The notes: a model not told the origin generated them from the letters alone. A stretch of DNA of 64,000 nt from JBDSLU01 sp963844435 (GCA_963844435.1 CAWJOG010000004.1:62001-126000); one strand, 5' to 3'; numbered from the stretch's first letter, positions 49,858-60,544 are shown. A program made the numbers and translations.

Positions 49858-49938
49858 GTGCGCCCGGGAGCGATCGCGCTCAATTCATGGACATAATGGC
49901 GGCGCTTTTGCGCGCCGCGCGCAGACGAAAGGACAGGA

Positions 49939-52120
49939 ATGGGCTCAGCGGCGTCTCGTGAAGCAGTCGGCTCTATCCGGAACTGGGCGGTGACCGAAGG
50001 ACGCAAGACCACGTCCCAGGTGCGGGCCACCGAGCTCTTCGGCAGCCTCGTGTTCAACGACGAGGTGCAGCGCGCCCGTCTTCCCAAGCAGGTGTACAAG
50101 GCCCTGCGCCGCACGGTGACCAAGGGCGAGGCCCTCGAGCACTCGGCGGCGGACGCGGTCGCGTCGGCGGTCAAGGACTGGGCGCTCGAGCACGGCGCCA
50201 CCCACTACACCCACTGGTTCCAGCCGCTGACCGGCATCACGGCTGAAAAGCACGACTCCTTCCTGTCGCCGACGCCCGAAGGCGGCGCCATCGCCGAGTT
50301 CAGCGGCAAAGAGCTCATCCAGGGTGAGCCCGACGCCTCGAGCTTCCCGTCCGGCGGCATGCGATCGACGTTCGAAGCCCGCGGCTATACGGCGTGGGAT
50401 CCGACCAGCCCGCCCTGGCTGCTCTCGAACCCGAACGGCATGACGCTCGTCATCCCGACCGCGTTCGTCAGCTGGACGGGTGAAGCGCTCGACAAGAAGA
50501 CGCCGCTGCTGCGCTCGATGGAAGCGCTGTCGTCGCAGGCCGTGCGCATCCTGAAGCTGTTCGGCTCGCGCGCCGAGCGCGTGATCACGACGTGCGGCCC
50601 GGAGCAGGAATATTTCCTGATCGACAGCCACTTCTATTTCGCGCGTCCCGACCTGATCAACGCCGGCCGGACGCTGTTCGGCGCCAAGCCGCCGAAGGGC
50701 CAGGAGCTCGAGGATCAGTACTTCGGCGCGATCGCCGAGCGCGTCCTCGCCTGCATGATGGAGGTCGAGACCGAGCTGTTCAAGGTCGGCGTCCCGGTCA
50801 AGACGCGCCACAACGAGGTCGCGCCGAGCCAGTACCAGATCGCGCCGATCTTCGAGAACGCCAACGTCGCCACCGATCACCAGATGATGGTGATGGAGAC
50901 GCTGCGCCGCATCGCGCCGAAGTACGGCCTCCACTGCCTGCTGCACGAGAAGCCGTTCGCCGGCGTCAACGGCTCGGGCAAGCACCTCAACTGGTCGATG
51001 GGCGACGACCTCGGCAACAACCTGCTGCAGCCGGGCGACAACACACACGACAACGTGCAGTTCCTGGTGTTCTGCGCCGCCGTGCTGCGCGCGGTCTACA
51101 AGTCGCAGGGCCTGCTGCGCGCGTCGATCGCCAGCGCCGGCAACGATCACCGCCTGGGCGCCAACGAGGCCCCGCCGGCGATCATCTCGGTGTTCCTCGG
51201 CGACATGCTGACGGACATCTTCGAGCAGATCGAGAAGGGCGCCGCCAAGAGCACGAAGTCGGGCGGCATCCTCGAGACCGGCGTCTCGGTCCTGCCGAAG
51301 CTGCCGCGCGACGCGGGCGACCGCAACCGCACCAGCCCGTTCGCGTTCACCGGCAACAAGTTCGAGTTCCGCGCCGTGTCGTCGGGCCAGAGCATCGCGA
51401 TGCCGAACATCTGCCTGAACGTGGCGGTGGCCGACTCGCTGGCCTACGTCGCGGACGAGCTCGAGAAGGCGACGGCGGGCGGCCAGTCGCTCGACGCCGC
51501 GGTCGGCAAGCTGCTGACCAAGATGATCAAGGAATCCAAGCCGATCATCTTCAACGGCAACAACTACTCCGCCGAGTGGGAAAAGGAAGCGGCCAAGCGG
51601 AAGCTGCTCAACCTCAAGAACACGGTCGACGCGCTGCCCGAGCTGGTCACACCCGCGGCGATCAAGGTCTTCGAGACGCACAAGGTGCTCAACGCGCGCG
51701 AGGTGCACGCGCGCCACGAGATCATGCTCGAGCAGTACGTCAAGACGATCAACGTCGAGGCGCAGCTGATGGTGCTGATGGCCAACCGCTACATCCTGCC
51801 GGCGGCGCCGTGAGCTACCAGACGGCGCTGGCTCAGAGCGTGGCGGCAGGCAAGGCGGCGGGCGTCGTCGCCAGCCGAGACGAAGAAGCTGCTGACCGGG
51901 TTCACCAAGACCATCGACGGCTTCCGCAAGGCCACCGACAAGCTCGCGGCGCGCGGCCGAGCACTCCGGCGGCTCGGCCGAGAAGCACGCCAAGTACATG
52001 CGCGACACGATCGTCCCGGCGATGGCGGCGCTGCGCGAGCTGGGCGACAGGATCGAAACCACGGTGCCGTCGAACTCGTGGCCGCTGCCGACCTACCGCG
52101 AGATGCTCTTCATCAAGTAG
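49939..52120 (+). CDS. glnN: Type III glutamine synthetase, 3' end frameshifted
   Basis: This large-form glutamine synthetase makes glutamine from glutamate, ammonia and ATP. Type III signatures include THYTHWFQPLTGITAEKHDS, FPSGGMRSTFEARGYTAWDP, TCGPEQEYFLID, KTRHNEVAPSQYQIAPIFEN, the ATP-binding KPFAGVNGSGKHLNWSMGD and SAGNDHRLGANEAPPAI. The first frame stops at 51813 after ANRYILPAAP. The true C-terminus continues in other frames as SYQTALAQSVAAGKAAGV, KLLTGFTKTIDGFRKATDK, EKHAKYMRDTIVPAMAAL and ends LPTYREMLFIK at 52120. Joined length, about 726, equals normal GSIII, so the indels at 51.81-51.97 kb are probably errors. It sits between parC and parE. Confidence 0.9.
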
Positions 52121-52146
52121 GCGGGCGTTCCAAATCGAACGGGAAG

Positions 52147-52174
52147 GCGAGAGCCGGCTTCGGCCGGCTCTCGC
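52147..52174 (+). terminator. Terminator-like hairpin after glnN
   Basis: GCGAGAGCCGGC and GCCGGCTCTCGC form a perfect 12 bp stem capped by a TTCG tetraloop, 26 nt after the glnN stop. No T-run follows, as is common in GC-rich genomes. Confidence 0.6.
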
Positions 52175-52219
52175 TGCGTACGGCCGCTGCTAGACTAGCG
52201 CACGCCCACAGGGCGGCTA

Positions 52220-52243
52220 CGGCCGGCCGTGAGAGGCCGGCCG
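52220..52243 (+). other. Hairpin in the parE leader
   Basis: CGGCCGGCC and GGCCGGCCG form a 9 bp stem with loop GTGAGA, ending 7 nt before the parE ATG at 52251. It would include or mask the ribosome-binding region, so it could influence translation. Confidence 0.35.
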
Positions 52244-52250
52244 AGAACAG

Positions 52251-54167
52251 ATGATGGCAGCGAGCTACACCGCGAAAGACATCACCGTCCTGGAGGGGCT
52301 CGAGCCCGTCCGCAAGCGTCCCGGCATGTACATCGGCGGCGTGGGCACGGCCGGCCTCCACCACCTCGCCTGGGAGATCATCGACAACGCCATCGACGAG
52401 GCGATGAACGGCTACGCGTCGTCGATCGTCGTCACGCTGCACAAGGACGGCTCGTCGCTGACCGTCGCCGACGACGGCCGCGGCATCCCCGTCGACAAGC
52501 ACCAGAAGACCGGCAAGAGCGCGCTGGAGGTCATCTTCACGGTGCTCCACGCCGGCGGCAAGTTCGAGGGCACCAACTACAAGACGGCCGGCGGCCTGCA
52601 CGGTGTCGGCGCCAGCGTCGTCAACGCGCTGTCGAAGGAGCTGGTCGCCACCGTCCGGCGCGACGGCACGACCTGGGAACAGCGCTTCAAGCAGGGACGC
52701 CCGCAGGGCAACCTGGTCAAGACCGGTCCGGCGCGCGGCACCGGCACCACCGTCTGGTTCCATCCCGACCCGGCGATCTTCCCGCGCATCGAGTTCGACG
52801 CCGCGCTGCTGCGCGAGCGCCTCGAGACGGCGAGCTACCTGCACCGCGGCGTCAAGCTGACGTTCGTCGAGGAGGCGACCGGCGCGCGCGACACCTTCGT
52901 CCACGAGGACGGCATCGTCGCCTACCTGAATCGGCTGGTCGTCGAGCGCAACGAGCGCGCCGTCCACGAGACGCCGTTCACGCTGGCCCGCGACGGGCGC
53001 GACAACGACGTCCGCGTCGAGCTCGCGCTGCAGTGGACCGAATCGACCGACGAGCACGTCCGCAGCTACGTCAACGGCATCCCCACCGGCTCCGGCGGCA
53101 CGCACGAGAACGGCCTCCGCGCCGGCCTCGGCAAGGCGATCCGCAACTACATCGAGACGCACAACCTGTCGCCGAAGGGCGTGACGCTGACCGCCGAGGA
53201 CCTGCGCGAGGGCCTGGTCGCAGTGTTGAGCGTGTTCGTCCAGGAGCCGCAGTTCCAGGGCCAGACCAAGGACCGCCTGAACAACCCCGAGATCCTCGCC
53301 GCCGTCGACGCCCAGGTGCGGCCGGCGCTCGAGCACTGGCTGAACAGCAAGCAGTCGATGGCCGAGCAGATCGTCGCCCGCGCCGTCCTGGCCGCGCGCG
53401 CCCGCGAGGCCAGCCGCGCCGCGCAGCAGGAGGTGGTCCGCAAGAGCGCGACCTCGGCCCGGCTGACGCTGCCCGGCAAGCTCTCCGACTGCTCGATGAG
53501 CACACCCGGCGCGACCGAGATCTTCATCGTCGAGGGCGACTCCGCCGGCGGCTCGGCCAAGCAGGGCCGCGACCGGACCCGTCAGGCGATCCTGCCGCTG
53601 CGGGGCAAGGTGCTCAACGCCGAGAACGCCTCGATGGCCAAGGTCCTCGAGAACAAGGAGCTCGCCGACCTGGTCACCGCGCTCGGCTGCGGCATCGGCA
53701 AGGCCTTCGACATCACCCGGCTGCGCTACGGCAAGGTCATCATCCTCGCCGACGCCGACTCCGACGGGCACCACATCGCGACGCTGCTCCTCACCTTCAT
53801 CTACCGGCACATGCCGCGGCTGATCGAGCACGGCCACGTCTACCTGGCCCAGCCGCCGCTCTACCGGATCGACATCGGCAAGGAGACCTACTGGGCTCTC
53901 GACGAGGCCCAGAAGGACACGATCCTCGGGGGCAGGGTGGGCCGGGCCAAGCCCGAGATCACCCGGTTCAAGGGGCTGGGCGAGATGATGCCCAAGGTGC
54001 TCTGGGAGACGACGCTGAACCCCAAGACGCGCCGGCTCCTGCGGGTCGAGGTGACCGACGCCCTGGTCACGGACCGGATCATCAACGAGCTGATGGGCAA
54101 GGACGCGTCGGCCCGGTTCCGTTTCATCATGGAACACGCCGAGGACGCCTCGGAGCTGGACGTCTAG
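52251..54167 (+). CDS. parE: DNA topoisomerase IV subunit B (ParE/GyrB family)
   Basis: This is the ATPase subunit of a type IIA topoisomerase. The GHKL domain has YTAKDITVLEGLEPVRKRPG, EIIDNAIDEAMNGYASS and VADDGRGIPVDKHQKTGKSA. The TOPRIM domain has EIFIVEGDSAGGSAKQGRDR, LPLRGKVLNAENAS and ILADADSDGHHIATLLL. The C-terminus has ITRFKGLGEMMPKVLWETT. At 638 residues it is of ParE size and lacks the insert of enterobacterial GyrB. Its A-subunit partner is two genes upstream across glnN. An ATGATG start gives MMAAS; either ATG may serve. Confidence 0.88.
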   Translation: MMAASYTAKDITVLEGLEPVRKRPGMYIGGVGTAGLHHLAWEIIDNAIDEAMNGYASSIVVTLHKDGSSLTVADDGRGIPVDKHQKTGKSALEVIFTVLHAGGKFEGTNYKTAGGLHGVGASVVNALSKELVATVRRDGTTWEQRFKQGRPQGNLVKTGPARGTGTTVWFHPDPAIFPRIEFDAALLRERLETASYLHRGVKLTFVEEATGARDTFVHEDGIVAYLNRLVVERNERAVHETPFTLARDGRDNDVRVELALQWTESTDEHVRSYVNGIPTGSGGTHENGLRAGLGKAIRNYIETHNLSPKGVTLTAEDLREGLVAVLSVFVQEPQFQGQTKDRLNNPEILAAVDAQVRPALEHWLNSKQSMAEQIVARAVLAARAREASRAAQQEVVRKSATSARLTLPGKLSDCSMSTPGATEIFIVEGDSAGGSAKQGRDRTRQAILPLRGKVLNAENASMAKVLENKELADLVTALGCGIGKAFDITRLRYGKVIILADADSDGHHIATLLLTFIYRHMPRLIEHGHVYLAQPPLYRIDIGKETYWALDEAQKDTILGGRVGRAKPEITRFKGLGEMMPKVLWETTLNPKTRRLLRVEVTDALVTDRIINELMGKDASARFRFIMEHAEDASELDV

Positions 54168-54199
54168 CGGGCCCGCTGAACTTCCCCTGTGCTCGACCC

Positions 54200-54241
54200 G
54201 ATATTGTTCACGGCCCGCCTTGGCTGGCCTGAGATTGTTCA
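54200..54241. repeat. Paired direct repeats upstream of sucA
   Basis: GATATTGTTCA (54200-54210) and GAGATTGTTCA (54231-54241) are 31 bp apart, about three helical turns, in the parE-sucA interval. They lie 50-90 bp upstream of the TACAAT hexamer and could be sites for an activator. Confidence 0.35.
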
Positions 54242-54290
54242 TCGACCGGCGGAATCGAGAACCGGCGGCCGGAGCGGCCGGATTTCGCGG

Positions 54291-54296
54291 TACAAT
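54291..54296 (+). promoter_or_regulatory. Predicted -10 element of sucA
   Basis: TACAAT at 54291-54296 stands 32 nt before ATG 54329. No clear -35 is present at 17 bp, which would fit activator dependence through the upstream repeats. Confidence 0.35.
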
Positions 54297-54328
54297 TCTG
54301 CGATCGGGATCGACTCAAGACGAAGACC

Positions 54329-57101
54329 ATGAAGGGACACGACTTCCAGGGTGTCAACGCGGCCTACGTGGCCGAGCTGTTCGACCGGTACCGCCAGGAT
54401 CCGGACTCGGTGGACGCGGCGACGCGGGCCGAATTCGACGCCGGCCTGATTCCTGAGGCAGCGGTCACCGCCACCCCCGGCGGGATCGTCGACAGCGCCG
54501 ACGTCGCCGAGGTGGTCGGCACGGTCAACCTCGCCGAGTGCATCCGCCGCTACGGCCACCTGGCGGCGACGCTCGATCCGCTGGGATCCGCGCCGGTCGG
54601 TGATCCGTCGCTCGCCGCTCCCTTCCACGGCGTGTCGGACGGGATGCTCGCGCGCCTGCCGGCCAGCCTGGTCGCCGGGCCAGTCGCGGCCTCCTCGGCC
54701 AACGCGCTGGAGGCGATCACCGCGCTGCGGCGGATCTACTGCTCCACCACCGGCTACGACTACTCGCACGTCTTCGTGCCCGAGGAGCGCGACTGGCTGC
54801 GCCACGCCGCTGAGACGTGCCGCTTCCGTCCGCCGGTCCAACCGATCGACGACGTCGACCTCCTCGATCGCCTGAGTCAGGTCGAAGCCTTCGAGCAGTT
54901 CCTGCACCGAGCCTTCCCCGGCAAGACCCGTTTCTCCATCGAAGGCCTGGACCTGCTGATCCCGGTCCTCGACGTGATCCTGGACGGCGCCGCTGCCGCC
55001 GGCGGATCGGACGTGCTGCTCGGCATGGCGCACCGCGGCCGCCTCAACGTGCTGGCGCACGTGCTGTCGAAGCCGTACGTGCAGATCCTGGCCGAGTTCA
55101 AGGATCCGGTGCAGGGCCGCGCCGCGTTCAAGATCGATCTCGGCTGGGCCGGCGACGTGAAGTACCACGCCGGCGCCGAGCGCTCGCTGAAGAGCCTCAC
55201 CGTGTCCATGGCGCCGAACCCGAGCCATCTCGAGTTCGTGAACCCGGTCGTGGCCGGCATGGCGCGGGCCGCCGGCACCAAGGTCGACGGCCCCGGGAAG
55301 GTCACCTTCGATCCGAAGCGGACGCTGCCGATCCTGATCCACGGCGACGCGGCGTTCCCCGGTCAGGGCGTCGTCGCCGAGACGCTCAACCTGGCGCGGC
55401 TCGACAGCTATTCGACCGGTGGCACGATCCACGTGATCGTGAACAACCAGATCGGCTTCACCGCCACGTCGCGCGAAGCCTACGGCACGTCGTACGCGAG
55501 CGGCCTGGCCCGCGGCTACAAGATCCCGATCATCCACGTCAACGCCGACGACCCGATCGCCTGCCTCGAAGCGGCGCGCGTCGCCAGCGCCTACCGGGCG
55601 ACGTTCTTCAAGGACATCATCATCGACCTGATCGGCTATCGCCGCTACGGTCACAACGAAGGCGACGAGCCGAGCTTCACGCAGCCGCTGCTCTACGCCA
55701 AGGTCGCCGCGCACCCGACGGTGCGGCGCCTGTGGGCCGATCAGCTGATCGCCCGCGGCAAGGTCACCGCCGACGCCGCGGAGGTGATGTATCGCCGCCA
55801 CTTCACGGTGCTCGAGGAAGCGCTGGCGTCGCTCAAGCCGGAGCGCGACTTCGTCGAGCCGATCCCCGAGCCGCCGCCGCCCGGCGCCGCGCGTCAGGTG
55901 AAGACCGCCGTGCCGCTGGCGCAGCTCGACGGCGCTCAACGCCTCGCTGCTGTCGCGGCCGGCCGGCTTCCAGCAGCACCGCAAGCTCGATCGCGCCCGC
56001 GAGCGCCGTCAGATGATGCTGGCCAACCCGGACGAGCGGACGATCGACTGGGCCGCGGCCGAGGAGCTGGCGTTCGCCTCGATCCTCGCCGAGGGGATCC
56101 CGATCCGCCTCACCGGCGAGGACGTCGAGCGCGGCACGTTCAGCCACCGCCACGCCGTCTTCCACGACGCGGTCACCGGCAAGCGCCACATCCCGCTGCA
56201 AGCGCTCGAGCAGGCGAAGGCGGCCTTCGAGGTCCGCAACAGCCCGCTCACCGAGGCCGCCACCGTCGGCTTCGAGTTCGGCTACAACGTCCAGGAGCCG
56301 GGCCGGCTGGTCGTCTGGGAGGCGCAGTACGGCGACTTCATCAACGGCGCCCAGGTGATCATCGACGAGTTCATCACCTCGGGCCGCGCCAAGTGGGGCC
56401 TGACGCCGTCGCTGGTGCTGCTGCTGCCCCACGGCTACGAAGGCCAGGGCCCCGATCACTCGTCGGCGCGCCCCGAGCGCTTCCTCGAGTCCGCCGCCGA
56501 CATCAACCTGCGCCTGGCCAACTGCACGACCGCAGCGCAATACTTCCACCTGTTGCGCCGCCAGGCGCTGCTGCTCTCGACCGATCCGCTGCCGCTGATC
56601 GTGCTCACGCCGAAGAGCCTGCTGCGCCACCCGATGGTGGCCTCGTCACCGCGCGAGCTGGCCGAAGGCCGCTGGCAGCCGACCATCGACGACGCCGAGG
56701 CGCGCGGCCACGCCCGCGACGTCCGCCGGCTGGTACTGTGCAACGGCAAGATCTACGTCGACCTGGTGTCGAGCGAGGCGCGGGCGGGGACGCCGGCCGT
56801 CGCCGTGTGCCGCGTCGAGCAGCTCTATCCGTTTCCAGCCGAGGACGTCGCCGCGATCATGGCCGGCTACCCGAACCTGCAGGAAATCCTGTGGGTGCAG
56901 GAAGAGCCGCAGAACATGGGCGCGTGGACGTTCGTCCGCAGCGAGCTCGAGGCGCTCGCCGGCGATCGCCTGCCGGTGCGCTACGCCGGCCGCCCGCGCA
57001 GCGCCAGCCCGTCCGAGGGGTCGGGCGCGCTGCACCAGATCCATCAGCGCATCATCGCCGACCAGGCGTTCGCGCTGAACGTTCCCGTCGAGGCGCGCTG
57101 A
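54329..57101 (+). CDS. sucA: 2-oxoglutarate dehydrogenase E1 component, one frameshift
   Basis: This is the thiamine-diphosphate enzyme of the TCA cycle, forming succinyl-E2 from 2-oxoglutarate. Motifs in the first frame are MKGHDFQGVNAAYVAELFDR, GMAHRGRLNVLAHVLSKPYV, SLTVSMAPNPSHLEFVNPVV, HGDAAFPGQGVVAETLNLA and IDLIGYRRYGHNEGDEPSFT. The second frame carries RHAVFHDAVTGKRHIPLQAL, GFEFGYNVQEPGRLVVWEAQ, FGDFINGAQ-like YGDFINGAQVIIDEF and EEPQNMGAWTFV. The frame changes near 55925-55945. One lost base there restores ALNASLLSRPAGFQQHRKLD. Joined length is about 923 residues, normal. sucB follows after 39 nt. Confidence 0.93.
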
Positions 57102-57140
57102 GGCGAAGCCGGCGCACCCCAGGTTGTCGTAGAGGACTCC

Positions 57141-58432
57141 GTGGCCATCAACATCGTCGTTCCCCAGCTTGGTGAGTCGGTCGTCGAAGCCCGCGTCGCG
57201 CGCTGGTTGAAGCGCGAGGGCGAGGCCGTCGCCGCCGGCGAGCCCGTCGTCGAGCTCGAGACCGAGAAGATCGACCTCGAGGTCGGCGCCGAGCACGCCG
57301 GTGTGCTGGCGTCGATCAAGCACCCGGAAGGGGCCGACGTGAAAGTCGGCGACGTGCTGGCGGTGGTCGACGCCAGCGCCACGGCCGCGGCTCCGGCCGC
57401 CGAAGGCGGAGGGGCCGCCACGCCGCGCCGCCGGCGGCACCCGCCGCCAAGGACGCCAAGGACGGACAGAAGGCGACGCCGACCGCGCGCAAGATGGCCG
57501 AAGCGCACGACGTCGCGCTGTCCGCGGTCGCCGGCAGCGGCGATGCCGGCCGCATCACCAAGAAGGACGTCGCCGGCCAGATCCAGCCGCCGGCCGCCGC
57601 CGCGCCCGTGGCCGCGCCCGCCCCGCCTGCTGCGCCCCCGGCCGCCCCCGCTCCCCCGCCGTTGCCGGCCCCGAAGGCCGCCAAACCGGCCGCGCCGGTC
57701 GCGGCCCCGGCGCCGCCGCGCGCGCCCGGCACCCGCGCCGAGACCCGCGAGCGCATGTCGAAGCGGCGCCTGACGATCGCCCGCAACCTGGTCGAGGCGC
57801 AGCGCACCGCGGCCATGCTGACCACCTTCAACGAGGTGGACATGACCGAGCTGATGGCGCTGCGCGAGCGCCGCAAGCAGGCGTTCAAGGAGCGCTACGG
57901 TCTCGGCCTCGGCATCGCCTCCTTCTTCGTGAAGGCCTCGGTGGCGGCACTGCGCGCGTTTCCCCGTCTCAACGCCGAGATCCAGGGCGAGGAGATGGTG
58001 CTCAAGCACTACTACGACATCGGGATCGCCGTCGGCGCGCCGCAAGGCCTCGTCGTTCCGGTGATCCGCAATGCCGAGGATCTGTCCTTCGCCGGCATCG
58101 AGCAGGCGATCCGCGAGTTCGCCGGCAAGGCGCAGAACGGCACGCTGACGCTCGACGACCTCAAGGGCGGATCGTTCACGATCACGAACGGCGGCGTCTT
58201 CGGATCGATGCTGAGCACGCCGATCCTGAACCCGCCGCAGGTCGGCATCCTCGGCCTGCACAAGATCGAGGATCGGCCGATCGCCATCAAGGGCCAGGTC
58301 GTGATCCGGCCGATGATGTACGTCGCGCTCAGCTACGACCACCGCATCGTCGACGGCCTCGAAGCGGTGCAGTTCCTCGTTCGCGTCAAGGAACTGATCG
58401 AGGATCCAGGCCAGATGCTGCTCGAGGGCTGA
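57141..58432 (+). CDS. sucB: Dihydrolipoamide succinyltransferase (2-oxoglutarate dehydrogenase E2), one frameshift
   Basis: This is the lipoyl-bearing core enzyme of the complex. The lipoyl domain begins MAINIVVPQLGESVVEARVA, and ELETEKIDLEVGAEHAGVL carries the lipoylated Lys (about residue 43). The E1/E3-binding domain is ARKMAEAHDVALSAVAGSGD followed by GRITKKDV. After an Ala/Pro-rich linker the catalytic domain has TTFNEVDMTELMALRERRKQ, the SFTITNGGVFGSMLSTPILN motif and the active-site ALSYDHRIVDGLEAV. The frame shifts in the linker near 57420-57440, a GC-rich run prone to indel errors. E3 is not in the window. Confidence 0.92.
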
Positions 58433-58472
58433 GATGCCCGGCCGGCCGCGCCGGCCCGTCGTCTCAATATCG

Positions 58473-59057
58473 ATGCGCCAGTGCGCCGCGCTCCTCGCCG
58501 TCGTGCTGGCCATCCCCGGGAGCGCCGCGGCGCAGGCGCCGGCCGCGCCCGTCCGTGCTGGTGCCGAGGCCCAGCCAGCCCCGCCTCCCCCGCCCGCCGC
58601 GGACGGAGCCTCGCCGGCGCTGGCCCGTATCAAGCGCCGCCTCCGCACCGAAACGCCGCTGCGCGACGCCGCCGAGCAGATGCCGGAGGCGCCGACGTTC
58701 CGCACCAGCGTCACCGAGCACGTCGACATCTGGAAGTTCTGGGGGGAGCCCGAGGACGTCGCCGCCTACGTACGGCCGAGCGGCGGCACCTGGCACAACG
58801 AGTTCCAGGCCATGGTGACGCCCGATGAGTTCAGGAACGCCGCCGGTTTCGGCAGCGCCGAGCAACTGCAGCTGGCGGCGACCAGCCTGGCCTTCGCCGG
58901 CGCGATGAAGCTGCTCGGCATCGGCGTGCAGCAGGTGAAGCAGGCCGCCCACAACCGTACCGTGCGGAAGGCGAAGGAAGAAGTGCAGCGCGAGCTCGAG
59001 GCGTTCTACGTCCTGCACCCCGAGGCACGGCCCGCGGCTACTCTGACGCCGCCGTAG
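58473..59057 (+). CDS. Exported protein of unknown function
   Basis: This 194-residue protein has a signal peptide, MRQCAALLAVVLAIPGSAAA, taken from ATG 58473; an in-frame ATG at 58434 precedes it without adding a signal. A Pro/Ala-rich stretch follows, then a conserved-looking region with RIKRRLRTETPLRDAAEQ, VDIWKFWGEPEDVAAYVRP, GGTWHNEFQAMVTPDEFRNA and a helical C-terminus (VRKAKEEVQRELEAFYVLH). No family is recognised. It follows sucB at once, but a functional link is not evident. Confidence 0.65.
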   Translation: MRQCAALLAVVLAIPGSAAAQAPAAPVRAGAEAQPAPPPPPAADGASPALARIKRRLRTETPLRDAAEQMPEAPTFRTSVTEHVDIWKFWGEPEDVAAYVRPSGGTWHNEFQAMVTPDEFRNAAGFGSAEQLQLAATSLAFAGAMKLLGIGVQQVKQAAHNRTVRKAKEEVQRELEAFYVLHPEARPAATLTPP

Positions 59058-59090
59058 CGGTCCTCTCCTTCGCGCGACGGGGCCCCTCGG

Positions 59091-59927
59091 TCACACGGGC
59101 GGACATAGCGCGCGCAGCACGTCGGGCGCGCGCCGGGCCCAGTCGGCCTCCGAGTGCTGACCGCCGGCGACCTCGCGGTAGTGCAGATCGCGCCCGAGCC
59201 GCCAGCCATGGCGCAGCAGGATGTTCTTCAGCATGCGGGCGTGGTGCAGGACGCCCGGCCCTTCCTGGGTGCCGACATCGAGCCAGATCGAGACGTCGAG
59301 CCGGCCCGCCAGGGCGCGAGCCCGTTCGAGGACGCACCGGCGATCCCACCACAGCGACGGCGACAGCGCTGCCAGCCGGCCGAAGACGTCAGGCCGGGCC
59401 AGGCCGATCTCGAGGACGGCCAGGCCGCCGAGCGACGACCCGCCGAGGCCGGTCGACGCGGCGTCCGCGCGCGTCCGGTAGCGCGCGTCGATCCACGGCT
59501 TCAGCTCGTCGACGAGAAACTGGCGGTAGGCGCCGAGCCGGCCGCCGACACGCCGCCGCGGATCGCAGCTCGGCGTGTACTCGTCCAGCCGGTCGACGCC
59601 GGCGTGATCGACGCCGACGAGGATCAGCGGCGCGATCTGGCCGGTCCGGATGAGGGTCTCGGCCGTCTCGTCGAGGCCCCAGTCCTGTCCCGGCACGAAG
59701 GCGCGCGCAGGGTCGAAGAGGTTCTGTCCGTCCTGCAGGTACAGCACGGGGTAGCGCCCCGTCGATTCGTCGTAGCCGGGCGGAAGGTAGATCGAGATGC
59801 GCCGCGTCGTGGCGAGGGCCGCCGAGCGGAACCCGTGCAGGAGGTCGAACCGGCCGGTGAGCTGCGCGCCGGGTTCGGCGTCGCCGCGCACGATCGACGC
59901 GGGTCCGACGTCGGCGGTGATCGTCAT
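59091..59927 (-). CDS. Alpha/beta hydrolase, esterase D / Fes-type
   Basis: This 278-residue esterase shows RRISIYLPPGYDESTGRYPV, LYLQDGQNLFDP, the nucleophile in STGLGGSSLGGLAVLEI and the catalytic His in AGGQHSEADWARRAP. The fold matches the putative-esterase family, which includes S-formylglutathione hydrolase and enterochelin esterase. No signal peptide is seen. The substrate is unknown. It is divergent from bcp, with 40 nt between the start codons. Confidence 0.85.
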   Translation of the reverse strand: MTITADVGPASIVRGDAEPGAQLTGRFDLLHGFRSAALATTRRISIYLPPGYDESTGRYPVLYLQDGQNLFDPARAFVPGQDWGLDETAETLIRTGQIAPLILVGVDHAGVDRLDEYTPSCDPRRRVGGRLGAYRQFLVDELKPWIDARYRTRADAASTGLGGSSLGGLAVLEIGLARPDVFGRLAALSPSLWWDRRCVLERARALAGRLDVSIWLDVGTQEGPGVLHHARMLKNILLRHGWRLGRDLHYREVAGGQHSEADWARRAPDVLRALCPPV

Positions 59928-59953
59928 CGCGGCGTTACGTTGACCACGGGCTC

Positions 59954-59959
59954 TATACT
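59954..59959 (+). promoter_or_regulatory. Predicted -10 element of bcp
   Basis: TATACT at 59954-59959 ends 8 nt before ATG 59968, the spacing expected for a leaderless transcript. The short divergent interval with the esterase gene holds no clear -35. Confidence 0.4.
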
Positions 59960-59967
59960 ACCGGGCC

Positions 59968-60441
59968 ATGCCCGTCATCGAACCCGGCCAGCCGGCGCCC
60001 GATTTCTCGCTCCCCGATCAGCACGGCACGATCCACACGCTCGCCGGCTACGCCGGCCGGCCGCTGGTGATCTACTTCTATCCCAAGGACGACACCTCGG
60101 GCTGCACCAAGGAAGCGTGCACCTTCCAGGAGACGCTGCCCCGCTTCGACACGTCGAAGGCCGCGGTGCTCGGCGTCAGCGTGCTCGGCACGGACAGCAA
60201 GGCGAAGTTCGCGAAGAAGTACGGCCTGTCCTTCCCGCTGCTCGCCGACGAGGATCACGCCGTCGCCGATCGCTACGGCGCGTGGCAGCAGAAGAGCATG
60301 TACGGCCGCAAGTACATGGGCGTCGCGCGCATCACCTACCTGATTGGTCGGGACGGACGCGTCGTCCGGCGCTGGGACAGCGTCAAGCCGGCGGAACATC
60401 CGGCCGAGGTCCTGGCCGCGGTCACGGCATTGCCGGGCTAG
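59968..60441 (+). CDS. bcp: Thiol peroxidase, Bcp-type peroxiredoxin
   Basis: This cytoplasmic peroxiredoxin reduces hydroperoxides using thioredoxin. The 157 residues have IYFYPKDDTSGCTKEACTFQ, with the peroxidatic Cys at about 46 and the resolving Cys at about 51. ARITYLIGRDGRVVRRW also marks the family. It ends in a CCGGGCTAGCCCGG palindrome that includes the stop codon. Confidence 0.95.
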   Translation: MPVIEPGQPAPDFSLPDQHGTIHTLAGYAGRPLVIYFYPKDDTSGCTKEACTFQETLPRFDTSKAAVLGVSVLGTDSKAKFAKKYGLSFPLLADEDHAVADRYGAWQQKSMYGRKYMGVARITYLIGRDGRVVRRWDSVKPAEHPAEVLAAVTALPG

Positions 60442-60544
60442 CCCGGACGCGCACGCGGCGCTTCCGCCGGCCGCGTGCCAGCAGCCAGGCCGAAGATAGG
60501 GCCGCCGTGCCGAACGAGAGCACGATCGTCAAGAGGGCCAGCAC
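60422..60544 (-). CDS. Possible small single-helix membrane protein
   Basis: A leftward frame encodes VLALLTIVLSFGTAALSSAW followed by a basic tail, a plausible membrane helix with a positive-inside end. It would start at GTG 60544 and overlap the bcp 3' end on the opposite strand. There is no clear ribosome site. It is the only coding-like signal in the 60.44-60.75 kb interval. Confidence 0.2.
   Translation of the reverse strand: MLALLTIVLSFGTAALSSAWLLARGRRKRRVRVRASPAMP
60451..60478 (+). terminator. Terminator-like hairpin after bcp
   Basis: GCACGCGGC and GCCGCGTGC form a perfect 9 bp stem with a 10 nt loop, 9 nt after the bcp stop. No T-tract follows. Confidence 0.5.

Noticed and set aside
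49742..49938. Small RNA or riboswitch controlling glnN
   Set aside because: The region is AT-rich with promoter-like hexamers but no strong hairpin or recognisable glutamine riboswitch core.
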